64,000 bases of DNA from Terana coerulea (GCA_024811115.1 JAKOGH010000649.1:186001-250000), one strand, 5' to 3'; positions 50,056 through 61,242 are shown, counted from the stretch's first letter. Numbers and translations: made by a program. The notes: generated from the letters alone by a model not told the origin.

Positions 50056-50833
50056 AGTCGCTTTTTGCTAGGTGCAACGAGGGCGTCCTGGATGTGTCTC
50101 CTTACCCCGCCACTTATAAGAATGGCTCCATCCATGCTGCATCAATACCGTTGTCTTCTGCTTGGCCGACTAAACGGACGCGGCCCATACTCGGTAGGGC
50201 CCATGTCAGTTCCATAAGAACTGTCCGGCGAGCTCATGGCTTCTGACGGTACCACCTGGCAGGATTGCTATTCAGTACTACCGCGGATAGCCCGTTCGCA
50301 GACATAGACTGCAGACAATCTTGACTGCGTTGTTCGAAATCTTGGCGACTATCCAGCATTGATCAGTGTACGAACCATTATTGGGAACCTCGAGCAAATG
50401 TATGAGATGTGCTGTACCATCTAATAGTACTAGCTGCGAGCATCGAACATGTATTTCACGTCACTAGCAGCTTGAAGGGGTACCGTACGAGACGACCGCA
50501 ACGGTGTTAGCTCGGATTGCAGGGGCCGGATGACCAGGTCATAGACTCTTCTGCAGCATGCGTAGGCTAATTTACAAGGCGGCGTTTCTGAGCATCTGAG
50601 GGGGAGAGACTCGACAGACAGGGTTGTCACTAACGGAAGAGTGTGGATTTCGTGGAATGAAGAGGTGTAAAGGCATAGGTCGGTCGGGAGCAAAATGCAA
50701 CTTGAAGGAGACGCCGAAGAGATGTGCGATCATCACAGCCCGGGCCGGCCGGCCGCTGCCTCCCATGGAGTCCCGTCACAGCTCACTGCAGCGAATACCA
50801 GGCGAATACTAAGTAGTACTGCAACCGTCCTCA
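50056..50833. other. Spacer between CE16 copy 3 and MYND gene 1
   Basis: No gene recognised. The last 25 bases (ACTAAGTAGTACTGCAACCG and on) are repeated before the second MYND gene at 56495, marking the left edge of a segmental duplication. Confidence 0.5.
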
Positions 50834-51926
50834 ATGGACTTCTTACCAGCCTCTACGCTCGAACCAGACAATTTCTGCGCAACTATCATAGAAATTCATC
50901 GCTCAACACGGCAGAACCGTCCGGACTTTCCTACTCTGCGAGCTGTACACGATTTTATACGTCGTCCGAACATCGACGCCATATGGCCGACGTTGTTTGC
51001 TACAGGCATCGTGCCCCTGATGGTAAACTTAGTTCTGGACAGACAGCTCTGTGGGTTTAGTGCAGAGGAACTGCGCTCTTGTGTGGTAAACTTGGATTAT
51101 TACAGAAGAACCGTACAGGTCAGCATGCCAATCTTGCTAAAAGCTCACGTAGTCACTTTCCAGCATAATAGCCATATTCCTTCATCATGCTGGAGATTTA
51201 TGCGCTTTGTGTGGAGAGATTGAATTCAAGCAGACTATCTGCAAGTGCAAGTTTCCGCAGGTGCCAAAAAGACATCTCCGAAGGTATCGAGCTTGTTCTT
51301 TCCCAGTCACCCAGGCTATGGGACAACCTGTGGCAAATTGGGACGCCGTCTTTCTACCGCCTACTAGTCGGACTCGACCCATCGCTGCCGGTTACGCGAG
51401 AAGGATTTATGACAAGTGTACTGTGCACTGTGGCTATGCAGACACGAGAACTGCGAATAGAGTCTAGGTACGTAAACCAACAGTCTCTCCGGTTTCCTAG
51501 ATAGACTGACTGATTGTAACACTGTAGTCCTCATATTCAGCGCACTGAGATCAGTTCTCAAATGCCGCATGTGTTGTTTCCGTTATGGGTGCACACCAAG
51601 GACTGCGACGCCAGAGGCGCGGCGCTCGCTAACTTGGCGATGGGCCTCGAGCTATATACCTTGGAGCAACATGGCCCGATTTACAAAGCTGTTGCCAAGC
51701 GGTGTGATATCACCGTTGACAACATAGCAAGGACAATGGTCCGAGACTTCAAAGACGAGAGGGCTGTTGACATCTTGCTGGAGAAAATGGGCTTTCTTTG
51801 CTCACGGCTTCTCCATCCAGTCAATGACGAAGGCTCACTACTCCTCAGGACAAGTATGAAATATCATGTTTTGCAATACAGCCTTGCTGCTGCCCGAAGG
51901 CAGGCATGTATGGGTTCTATGCCAAA

Positions 51927-52284
51927 TAGTGATAGGCAGGGGTTCACAAACCCTCAGAGGGTTAAGGGTAAGGGTACAGAGGGTAAGGGTAAGGGTTGGG
52001 AAAAGTTAACCCTTGTCTGGCAGGGGTCTGCATTTAAATAGCAGACATATTGCTGGATAGAGCTGCAAGTGTTGTAAGTGCTTTCTATATCAATGCAAGT
52101 TACTCAAATAGACAGCTGACATTATAAGCGAATGAAAAAGCACTCAAAGCACCATTTTCTGCCCATTTTAGCAAGAGTTTGAAGGGTAGCCCTCAACCCT
52201 TACCCTTCATGAGGGTAAGGGTTTTGAAGGGTAAGGGTAAGGGTTAGCCTCTAAGCATGGAGGGTTTACCCTTGCCAATCACTA
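51927..52284. mobile_element. hAT-like MITE with telomere-like repeats
   Basis: The element is 358 bases long and flanked by the exact 8-base direct repeat ATGCCAAA (51919-51926 and 52285-52292). Its ends are inverted: TAGTGATAGGCAGGGG on the left and, read inverted, TAGTGATTGGCAAGGG on the right, both followed by an AAACCCTC word. Eight-base duplications are typical of the hAT superfamily. It encodes nothing. Inside are two clusters of GGGTAA-type repeats, at about 51958-52001 and 52195-52246. Confidence 0.82.
52195..52223. repeat. Perfect 12-bp palindrome in the MITE
   Basis: AACCCTTACCCT, the spacer TCATG, then AGGGTAAGGGTT, its exact inverse. It could form a hairpin of twelve pairs. Confidence 0.85.
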
Positions 52285-53129
52285 ATGCCAAATGCCTCCA
52301 TACTTTTGTCCATGGTTATGACAGTCATTCCGTAAGTCTCATATCTCCGCTTAATTGTCAGCTGTACCAACATCATTGAGCTGGTTTGTCCAGGTTTTCC
52401 ACTCAGGACCTCTTTAGGAACAATGACACACTTTCTGAGTCCCATGTTCATGCTTTGGTCGTGCTTGTCGCCCAAAGCCTAGTACAAGTGTCATCTGAAG
52501 GTGACTCTACCAGTGGATACTCCAGTATGTTCCTTCTGTATTTTCTTGATTGGTATCTACATTATACCCAACCAGCCATCCTCCTCAACATTGTCACGTT
52601 TTGTGATGCCTCTTTCACCCACCACCGAGTACGGAGGGCGTAAGATGCTCGAATTTCCATTCGTCTCAAACTGCTCAGACGGCTGAGCACGAAGCTCTAG
52701 TGGTCAACGGCAGCGGAGATCAACGAACACTCACTCCTATCTCACCCAAAGTGGAAAGACGTTGCGATAGCGTAGTTCAAGCTTCGGGAAAAGCCTCGAG
52801 CCCGACGGGCTTAACGGACGAAGAGCTAAGAGTCCGGCATTTCTAGCCTTTGGAGAGATGCAGTTGGCACAATTGTCTTTGCAGCGTCTACAAGCCCATT
52901 CATCGCATGCGACTCTGCCAGGGTTGCTTTCGTGTCGCGTACTGCAGTACTCGCTGCCAAGAGAGGTATGCACATTCATCATCCTTTGTTCCACTACACC
53001 AACGTTGATGAGCGCAATTTAGGGACTGGGCTGAGGGTAAACATAAAAGCATGTGTCAACAGTCAAAGAGATTGTAATTTCGCATTTATCGGACTCGGTC
53101 TATCGGTTTTTACATGAACTCGGTTGTGA

Positions 53130-53395
53130 AGAATTCAGAATCGACCACATCCAAGTCTCGTGAGATGGATGTACTGCACAGTATTGCTCAGTTAACCGCG
53201 TAACATCGAACTAAAATTATGACTCACGGTCAAGTTCCCAGGTTCACGCGGAGCGATCTTGCTGAGCATGATACACATAGGCCTAAGCAGGGAGAATATT
53301 TGGGATATGTCACTCGCAGAAGGTTTATCACGGCTTACTTTTGCAATGCTGAAGGATGTACTCGGTGCGTCTCGTCCCAGGTAAGTGGCGGGCCG
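53130..53395 (-). pseudogene. 3' relic of a short-chain dehydrogenase gene
   Basis: Matches the 3' end of the intact SDR gene at 58.94-59.20 kb over about 260 bases, including the last intron and the AYVY..AQQDRSA segment. The Trp codon after RSA is TGA here, and the final stop region has changed. Upstream of 53395 the similarity ends, so only the tail was copied together with the MYND gene. Confidence 0.7.
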
Positions 53396-53576
53396 CTTTT
53401 TCTGCCACAGCTCTGAGCTCACTGCAGCGAGCACTAAGGCCAATTCAGAAAGCCTCGGGGCCCAAGAACAGAGAAACAGAAGAATGCAATCATAATATAC
53501 AATATTACGCAATCATACAGTGGTGGAAAAATTCTCTTACGAACTCTGCTACACGAACTCTGCTACCGATGGGTAT

Positions 53577-55247
53577 TTAGTGAGATGTAGAATTATGGGG
53601 GCTGATGACGACCGCCTTGGTCTTGTTCAGACCATTAATCACATCCTCAAGGGAGCTGGAGATGCGCTTCGACAAGAGACGGCGGGATAAGAGCCAGCCA
53701 CTGACTCAAAGAGATGTCCTGGTAGTGGTCTGCGCACAAACCATCAGAGCATGCGTACACTGTGTGTGAAGAAATACATACCGGCGTTGAAGATCTCGAG
53801 GAACTTCAGAGTGGTGTTGCCAACGTTCTCAACGTAGTGACCTAAGTTGTGGTTATAAGCATCACTAACAGGCCGCGGAAGACATTGCGACAAACCGTAG
53901 GATGCCGGGATGTAGCTCACGTCGCCAGGCTGATAGTTGTACGTCCTCGCATTTCCGAAGAGGCAAAGAGAGTAATACGACCCTGGCCCTCACTGTATGC
54001 GCGCCATCAGCCATCTTTCTCCTGGTGTGATTTTAGACGCATATACTCACAGGAAGTAGCCCCACTCATCCTGGGTAGGGTGCCAGTGCAGCTCGCATTG
54101 CACTAGGCTCGACCGTCACCTGTGCCACAGAGATTCCAGTAGCCACCGGAATACCGAGAGTCGGCGATCTTGACGTTACCACCAGAAAGCGCCCGTCTCG
54201 TTGACCTCGGAGAACAGTATGTATATGAGGAGGGAACTTGGCCCTGCAGGTTGGAGGGCGCTGACAGCGTGAGGAGGAAGGCGCTTCAGCTGGGAAAATA
54301 TACAGCTCATTCGGCGGGGATGTGGTCAAATGCGGAAATATTCGTCTGGAAGTTCTTCGCTAGCACGTCCTTGGGCACATGTGCTAGCCAATCTGTCAAC
54401 TGTTGCACGATGTGAGTACGGCTAGGGTATGCTTCTGAGACAGTTATACTTACCAGGAAGGTTGAGTCTTCACTAAAGTTGCCGTCAGGGAAGACCAGCA
54501 GGAACTCGGTACCATTCACTGAGTCGGCCGGTCGCTTGGAGCGAAGTGGGGCACGCCGGGAGGAAAGTACCAAAGGTCCCCAGGCCCGACAGTTGAAAGG
54601 AAGTTCTGGCCATCGGGGTTCACTGAAGTGACTTGAGTGTAGCCGTCAAGCACATAGGCCCACTGACAAGACTGGTTTCAGTGCATGGATGAAAAGTTGT
54701 ACGATCGGATGTACCTCAGCAGTCTTGTGCCAATGCAGCTCTCTGACTGCGCCCACTTCAAGACGCATGTTGACACTGGCCATCCCGGTGGCCAATGGCA
54801 TGACCGCGTTTTGCTGATGAGCCCATCTGCCTGTCTGGAGACGATTGTGGCTCAGGCTCATTGGCCACTTCGCATTTCCGCTGTTGAAACCACGTATCAA
54901 CATCTTTGTCCACCAAAACCACACGGCGAGGTCGCTTACACACTGCCGGCGTCGGTAGTCGGCCGGAGCCAACAGGTCAGGATTACGTTGATCAATCGCA
55001 ACATTCTACGGTCCTAGGATAGTCGAGCCGAGGCCCTCGCCGGATGGGGTGGGGCGCATCGGCTGTGACGGGACTCCAAGCAAGCCTGTTCGAGTTGTCG
55101 CTGGTATACTCTGCCGGTCGCGATGGGATCTACCAGCAGAAGATGAAGGGCAACCGGGACTGAGTCGAATACAATGCTGGCAGGTGCGCCAGATGTGCGT
55201 CCAGACAGTAGAGCGGCATAGACTAGTGAGGTCAGGCTTGGCTTCAT
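53577..55247 (-). pseudogene. Oxalate decarboxylase (bicupin), decayed
   Basis: Relic of a secreted Mn-dependent enzyme that splits oxalate to formate and CO2. A signal-like N-terminus starts at 55247 (MKPSLTSLVYAALLSGRTSG). The first cupin retains KWPMSLSHNRLQTG, QQNAVMPLATGMASVNMRLE and RELHWHKTAE with the metal-binding HxH, then [20 protein letters not shown] and [17 protein letters not shown]. The second cupin retains VAQVTVEPSAM and HYVENVGNTTLKFLEIFNAG, the end ISLSQWLALIPPSLVEAH. Breaks: frame shifts in the N-terminal part, an in-frame TAG where the family has an Asp codon after GLGSTILGP, two bases lost before the second HxH, one lost before the NARTYNY-type strand, and one extra T near the end. 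This is more damage than homopolymer errors would explain. Confidence 0.8.
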
Positions 55248-56523
55248 ATTTGAAGTTCCTGATAGTTTCGCGGAGAAGAGGAGAGGTTGTGGGGTTGGGG
55301 ATGTGTGAGACTGAAATGTCTTGCCGACGAAGACGAAGGTGAGGTTACAGTCTTTATACTTGAGGAAGTATGAAAATTCTGTGTTTGCTTAAACAAGCTG
55401 CAGCCTTGCTACCACGTAGACATGACGGTGGCAATCCAATTTTTGTGAGCCAGCAAAACTATAGAACCGCAACATCAGGTTACGGAAGTTCTATCCGAAC
55501 ATGGAACCAGAGAAGTACCTTCGCATCTGCAAATCCACAACATGCTTTACGCTGTTCCTTGGCACCGAAGTCGGAAGGCCGGGTGTTCATTCTGAGTGGC
55601 AATGTCGTATGGGGACCTCGTTATGACATATGCATGCCGATCCCCAGACATCGGTATATTCAACCTGATGTCTTGTTCATTTCAGAGACCCGCGAGTGCA
55701 TGATACTTGCCGATGCAGATCCAATAGTCCGCACCACCTAATCATCTGTACGTTTGAGCCTCGAGGTTAATGCCGCTACAAGAGCCGGAGACGGAAGGAC
55801 TTGCAAGCCATTCTTTGATTTTGCTTGCGGGTCGCACGAACAAGACCATGATCTGGCGAGAACATGCCTTTGTCGGTGAGTCAATGAGGATATGTCTGTT
55901 GACTGGCCGCGGTTGGTAGAGGGCAGCAAAGGCGTGATGATGCTCCTCTTGAGATGGCTGCCCAAGGAGGGCGGTCCAGGGTAAGCAGAGGTTGCGAAGA
56001 CAGTCAACTTGACATATAAAACTATGAATAGAACACTGTGCCGACTAGTTCTGCACACCTTTTTGCCATATTGGTACTTCTTCATAGCTATACGGCAGCG
56101 CGCCGAAGATGGGATGCAGTAACAAGATGTGCGTGTAATGAGCTCGAGCTGGCCCTCGGGAGAGGTGCTAAGGACATCCAGGAAACAGAATCGACGGAAC
56201 AGGCCGAGACATGCCGAGACGTTATTTCTCGGCCACCGGCCCGTTCCCGCCGAATCCACGAACTTAGCGCCCACGCTGCCAAACGTAGTCAAGGTGAGGA
56301 AGCGCCTGTATGTAGGCTACCGCGATCGCGTGCTGGAGTCGCTGTAGCTGGTACAGGTACATACCTACGAGCTTCATCCTGAGAGCATACTGATCAATTT
56401 CATGAATTTTCAGCATTAACACTCAAATCCCGCCAGAAGATCCCAAACGCACACTTCCCAATTGATTTGCTACCTTATCGGACTCCTTCAATCGCATACT
56501 AAGTAGTACTGCAACCGTCCTCA
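55248..56523. other. 1.3-kb stretch between oxalate decarboxylase relic and MYND gene 2
   Basis: Open frames of 120-180 codons exist on both strands (55370-55741 plus, 55738-56292 minus) but show no family features, so none is called. The last 30 bases repeat the sequence before MYND gene 1. Confidence 0.4.
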
Positions 56524-58935
56524 ATGGACTCCTTACCAACCTCCACGCTCAAAGCAGACAATTTCTGCGCAGCCCTCACAGAACTGCATCGCTCGACACG
56601 GCAGAATCATCAGGACTTTGCCAAACTACTAGGAGCTGTAATCGATTTCATACGCCGGCCACAGCTGGAAGACAATGACGCCATATGGTTGACATTGTTC
56701 GCTGCGGGTATCATACCCTTAATAGTAAACGTAGTTTTAGATGGACAGCTCTGTGGGTTTAGCGCAGAGGAACTGCACTCTAGCGTGACAAACTCCAAGC
56801 ATTACAAAAAAAACCTATCCAGGTTAGCATGCCAATCTTTCGCAATAGCGCATATGTTCACTTTTCAACATGACAGCCATATACCTTCGTAATGCTGCAG
56901 ATGTATGGCTTTTGCGTGGCAAGATTGATTTCAAGCAGATCATCCACAAGCGCAGACTTACGCGCACGCCGAAAAGACATCTCCGAAGGCATCGACCTTG
57001 TTCTTTCCCAGTCTCCTAGGCTATGGGACAACCTATTGCGCATTGCGTCGCCGTCTTTTCGCCGCCTACTGGTTGGGGTCGACACAACAATGACGCCTCC
57101 GCGAGAAGGCTTCATGACAAGTATATTGTCTTCCGTCGCTATGAGCACGCGAGAACTGCGGGCAACACTCGGGCGGGTGGGCCGGCAGTCGCTCCGGTGC
57201 CCTGGATGTGTTGACTTATCATAACGCCTTGCTTTAGTTTTGATATTCGGCACATTGCCGTTATGGATACGCGCAAAGGACAAGAAGGCCAGACGTGACT
57301 CGGCGCTCGCTAACTTGGCGTTCTGCGTCGAACTGTATACAGAGGAGCAACATGACCCAATTTGCAAAGCTATCGCCGAGCGGTGTGATAACATGTAAGT
57401 TCCACGGTTCGCGCCACGTGCTCGCGAGCTGCTAAATCAGAGAAATTGGTCAAGTTGTGAGCTGTCAACCTACGGTGCACCGTGATGTAGCGAGAGTGCA
57501 AAGTTGAAAGTACAGCCGCACTGCGGTAAGGCGAAGAGCCAGGCAAGAGCGAGGCTCGGGGATGCTGGCGGACAACGGCGCCTATCAATGCAGCGATTTT
57601 GGCAGGACTCAGGCTTGTAGTGGCTACAGTGCGCATGTACTGTCACAAACACTCACAAAAGCTACACAGAAATGAGCGGATATGGAATACCTATCGATTT
57701 GTGTAGGGTTTGCTGGGCTTTGAAGACATTTGACCTCGATTTTTGGTGGTTTGTCAATTTGCCAGCGATGTTAAAACGCACGGGCGCTACGTGCTGTGAC
57801 TTTGGCTTTGTTTGTTCGGCTTTCAGCCCCTTAGGAATGTGCTCTCTCGCTTCGCTCGCTCGCAATTACCGCTGATGATCCGGCAAGAACAATGGTTCGA
57901 GACCTCAAAGATGAGATAATTGTTGATATCTTGCTGGATAAACTAGGCGCTCTTTAGCTCACGGTTTCTCCATCCATCCTTCAATGGCGAAGACACGATG
58001 ATTCTCAGGACATGCATGAAATACAACGTTTTGCAGTACGGTCTTGCAGCTGCCCGGAGACAGGCCTGTAGGGGTTACGTGGCGCGGGATGCTAGAGTAC
58101 TTTTGGCTATGGTTATGACAGTTGTTTCGTGAGTCTCATGTCTAGTATCCGCCTGATTATCAGTTATGTTGATGGCATTGGCCCGAATGTCCAGTTTTGC
58201 CACCCGGAGCATCAATCTTGGGATCAATGACATACTTCCTGACTCCTGTCTGCACGCTCTGGTCGCGCTCATTGCCCAAAACCTGGCACCAGTGCCATCT
58301 GAAGGCGGCTCTATGAGTAGACGCTCCCGTACGTTTCCTCCACACTTTCTCGACTGAGATCTACATTCTACCCGAACAGCACTCTTCTTTGTTTTTATCG
58401 CATTTTGTGATGCCACTTTCATTCAACATCAAGCCCGTAGAGCACGAGATGTTCGAATCTCTGTGCGTCTTAAGCTGCTCAGACCGGCTCAGCAGAAAGC
58501 TCTGGTGGTCAACGGCGGCGGAGATCAATGAACGTTCACTGCTAGTTCACTCCAGAGTGGAAGGACGTCGCGGCAGCGTGGTTCAAACTCGGGAAAAGCC
58601 TCGAGCTCGACGGTTTGACGGACGCAGAGCTCAGGGTCCAGCATTTCTCGCCCTTGGAGAGATGCAATTGGCAGGACTGTCTGTGCAGCATCTACAAACC
58701 CGCTCATCGCATGCGACTCTGTCAAGGTTGCTTTCGCGTCGCGTATTGCGGCACACGCTGCCAAGAGAGGTACGCACAGTCATCACCGTTAGTCCCACTA
58801 CGCCGACGTTGATGAGCACGATTTAGGGACTGGGCTGAGGGTAAACACAGAAACATGTGTCGATGGTCAGAGAAATCATCATTTCGCATTTTCGGACTCG
58901 ATTTATCGGTTTACATGAATTCAGTCGTGAAGTGA
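56524..58935 (+). pseudogene. MYND-finger protein, copy 2, with an insertion
   Basis: Paralogue of the gene at 50.8 kb. It starts MDSLPTSTLKADNFCAALTE, then LLGAVIDFIRRPQLEDNDAI and VVLDGQLCGFSAEELHSSVT; after an intron MYGFCVARLISSRSSTS and DISEGIDLVLSQSPRLWDNL. The third exon (SALANLAFCVELYTEEQHDP) is cut by about 470 bases of foreign DNA at 57395-57866, after which similarity to copy 1 resumes. The C-terminal finger is complete: ERCNWQDCLCSIYKPAHRMR, LCQGCFRVAYCGTRCQER and RDWAEGKHRNMC. The donor site used after the second exon in copy 1 is not conserved here, and TAG stops follow the insertion, so the gene is probably dead. It ends 8 bases from the convergent SDR gene. Confidence 0.68.
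57395..57866. mobile_element. Insertion in MYND copy 2 without clear ends
   Basis: Compared with copy 1, about 470 bases are inserted between GATAACAT and TACCGCTGATG. The insert begins GTAAGTTCC and ends CGCTCGCTCGCAAT. No target duplication longer than two bases and no good terminal inverted repeat was found. It has no coding capacity. Confidence 0.5.
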
Positions 58936-58943
58936 TTCAGAGC

Positions 58944-60050
58944 CTACCACGTCCAAGTCTCGTGGGATGGACGTACTGCATAGTTTGCCAAGTTAGCTGC
59001 GTAACATCGGACCGGTTTCACGACTCACAGTCAAGTTCCCAGGTCCATGCGGAACGATCCTGCTGAGCGAGATACACATATGCCTAAGTAGAGGGAATAT
59101 TTGAGACACGTCACTGGCAGAAAAGCTTAGCATGGGTTACTTTCGCAATGCTCAAAGGATGCACTCGGTGCGTCTCGTCCTGCGTCTTCTCGGAGTACCA
59201 GGAATCACCGAACTGGGCTTTCCATCGCTCCGTCAAAATCATGCCGTCGATAATAGCATGCGAGACCTAGGAAGCAATTAGCATTGGATATTGCAGGATA
59301 TTGGAATTGTCACATGAATGTCGTCGCCCTTGAACTCCTTGGCAATGCTTTGAGAGAGCGCTCTCAAAGCGAACTTCCCGGTCGCTGAGACGGTGCAGTT
59401 CGGTGCACCACGCCGCGCACCGGTCGCACTGGTGAAGCTAAGGAAACCTCGCTTTCCGTGCTCGTTTGGCCTAGGATTTTATGGTGAATGACTATAAAGG
59501 ATGAAAAAATATCGATACTTACGTCAGCGGCTTGAACGCTTTGATCGCTTCCTGCGCAAAGGAGAAACCAGCGACTATGTCGGCGTCGCTCATTTTCTGT
59601 ATATCGTCTTTGCCCATTTCGAGAAACGGCCTGCGCGTCGCCTCGGTGACGTTCCAAAGTGCCCCGCGTATCTCATGGTTGACAAAGTGCGTCTTGAAGA
59701 ATTCGAATGCATCGTGCATCTCGTCATAGTTGTAGCCTGAGACAGGGTAAGATGCTGCCTAGGGAAGCAGTGCGTGATCAGGACACAGTTCGAGGCGCCG
59801 TAACGTGCAAATGCACCTCTCCTCCAGCAGCAGTGATCTCATCCGCCAAACTCCGGAGGTTGTCTTTATTCTTAGCGATCAAACCGATAGCGTAGCCAAT
59901 ATTGGCAAATTCACGACTGGATGCAAGAACCACAGTCAACGCCGACACTGATCGAAGAGGGTACTGACTTACGCTGTGTAACCACCAGTACCAGTACCGT
60001 TGCCGATACCGGCAATAATGAATACGGGCCGTGTACCGCTAGATGCCATG
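58944..60050 (-). CDS. Short-chain dehydrogenase/reductase
   Basis: NAD(P)-dependent oxidoreductase of the SDR type. The start at 60050 gives MASSGTRPVFIIAGIGNGTG and TGGYTAREFANIGYAIGLIA, where the G-rich turn is the cofactor-binding loop of an SDR subgroup common in fungi. Further exons give DNLRSLADEITAAGGE, then AASYPVSGYNYDEMHDAFEF, ALWNVTEATRRPFLEMGKDD, KRGFLSFTSATGARRGAPNC, SATGKFALRALSQSIAKEFK and SHAIIDGMILTERWKAQFGD; the last two small exons read AYVYLAQQDRSAWTWELDL and RPSHETWTW to a stop at 58944. The classical YxxxK is replaced by SATGK, as in this subgroup. All introns are in phase. The 3' end is duplicated as a relic at 53.1 kb. Substrate unknown. Confidence 0.84.
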
Positions 60051-60090
60051 AAATCCTGAGAGTTGCTGGACACCGTTTCCCAGAAGGGCT

Positions 60091-60100
60091 GTATATATAG
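60091..60100 (-). promoter_or_regulatory. TATA-like motif of the SDR gene
   Basis: CTATATATAC on the minus strand, 41-50 bases upstream of the ATG at 60050. Confidence 0.45.
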
Positions 60101-60288
60101 GCTAGAGAGTTTTTCTATATGCCCGAAGCCGAAGCGTGTTGACGCCAATACAGATTCGCAGGCGCACACACGCTGAACGTTGATTACACGCCTCAGTGCC
60201 AGGCGGAGCGGTTCGACGACTTGATAGAACGCTAAATATGATTCTTACTTACAAAGCCTACAGTGACGCAAGCAACACCTGGGATGAA

Positions 60289-61242
60289 TTACGTTGTAGC
60301 GGCGCTCGGCGATGCCCAGTAGATCGAAAGCGTCTGCGCGATAGAGGGCATGTTGGTGAGTTTGTTGTGCCACCTGTGAGCGAGCTACGCGTCAAGGCCA
60401 ATCCAAGCCGAGTGATGATGCCGCACATACCTATACACAGCTGGAAAGTCCTTCAGGAGATCAAATCCGTTGTAATCGTCCACGAGCAACTTGATCGCAG
60501 CATCGTCCCAGCTGCTCGTCATCGGTTAGTGACCCTATCTGCGCAGTGGAGGGTGGTGACTCGCATGACAAAGACAATGTCAGCGACCGTTAACTTGCCG
60601 CTCATCAGCCACTCGCGAGTGGAAAGGATGCCTTCGAGAACGCCGAATACGCGAAGGATTTCCATCTGGTAGCGCTTGGCTACAGCGAGGTTGCGTTGCT
60701 CAGGAGACGCAACCATCTTGAACCATCCTGCTTGCCCAAAGTACGGCCTACGAAGACGTCTCAGCGTGAACCATAGATGTGCGGGGCGCATACTCTTGGC
60801 CGGATGCCTGGAAGAAGAGTCATTGCTGCTGAATGACTTTGTCCTCGAGGCCTACGGCAGAAATCCTGTGCTGCATATCGTATTTCTCGACGAGGTAGTA
60901 GATGATAGCATTGGATTCCCTGTGAAGAGAATGTGAGAAGTGTCTCGACGAAAGCTTCACTTAGAAGCTTACCAGACAGTGAAGTCATTGTGGCGGTGGT
61001 CGATCAGGGTCGGGACTCGGCCGTTCGGGCTGTACTTGGTGTACTTTGGTGCTTTGTGTTCACCTTTGTTCAGATCCAGGTGTTTTGTTTCAAACGTTAG
61101 GCCCAGCTCACGGAGAACCATGTCGACTGTCCTACAAGGGATAGTGAATGAGCGGCGCACACATGTACCCTAAATAAAAGGTTTACCATCCATTTGGCCC
61201 AAGAACCACGGAGAATAGGGTAAATTGCTTTCCATGCGATAT
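60289..61242 (-). pseudogene. Ure2-type glutathione S-transferase, decayed
   Basis: Relic of a cytosolic GST of the fungal Ure2-like class. Exons can be followed throughout: SHGKQFTLFSVVLGPNGW, then TVDMVLRELGLTFETKHLDL, NKGEHKAPKYTKYSPNGRVP, ESNAIIYYLVEKYDMQHRIS (glutathione-site ES), LFFQASGQ, PYFGQAGWFKMVASPEQRNL, GKLTVADIVFVM, WDDAAIKLLVDDYNGFDLL and a last exon ending at 60289. Two faults: the codon in the place of the start Met is ATA (61240-61242) with no in-frame ATG upstream in the region read, and the Trp codon before LFFQASGQ is TGA (60820-60822). Both differ from homopolymer slips, so the gene is probably dead. Confidence 0.74.

Larger units (their letters stand above)
50834..53077 (+). 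pseudogene. MYND-finger protein, copy 1, interrupted by a MITE
   Basis: Lineage-specific protein with a C-terminal MYND-type zinc finger. The N-terminal part starts MDFLPASTLEPDNFCATIIE and includes LVLDRQLCGFSAEELRS; after an intron DISEGIELVLSQSPRLWDNL; after a second, FPLWVHTKDCDARGAALANL and helix-rich sequence. The last exons give ERCSWHNCLCSVYKPIHRMR, LCQGCFRVAYCSTRCQER and, after an intron, RDWAEGKHKSMC, which supplies all Cys/His of a MYND finger. A 358-base element sits inside the third exon at 51927-52284; without it (and one copy of the target duplication) the sequence aligns to the paralogue at 56.5 kb. The insertion brings an early stop near 52040, so the copy should not make a finger-bearing protein. 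Confidence 0.72.

Noticed and set aside
51958..52246. GGGTAA repeats taken as an internal telomere
   Set aside because: They lie wholly within an element bounded by an 8-base target duplication, so they arrived by transposition, not by chromosome-end fusion.
55738..56292. Minus-strand frame with a YPGPPSLGSH segment resembling a P450 N-terminus
   Set aside because: Only this short proline-rich word fits; no heme-binding or I-helix motif was found nearby.
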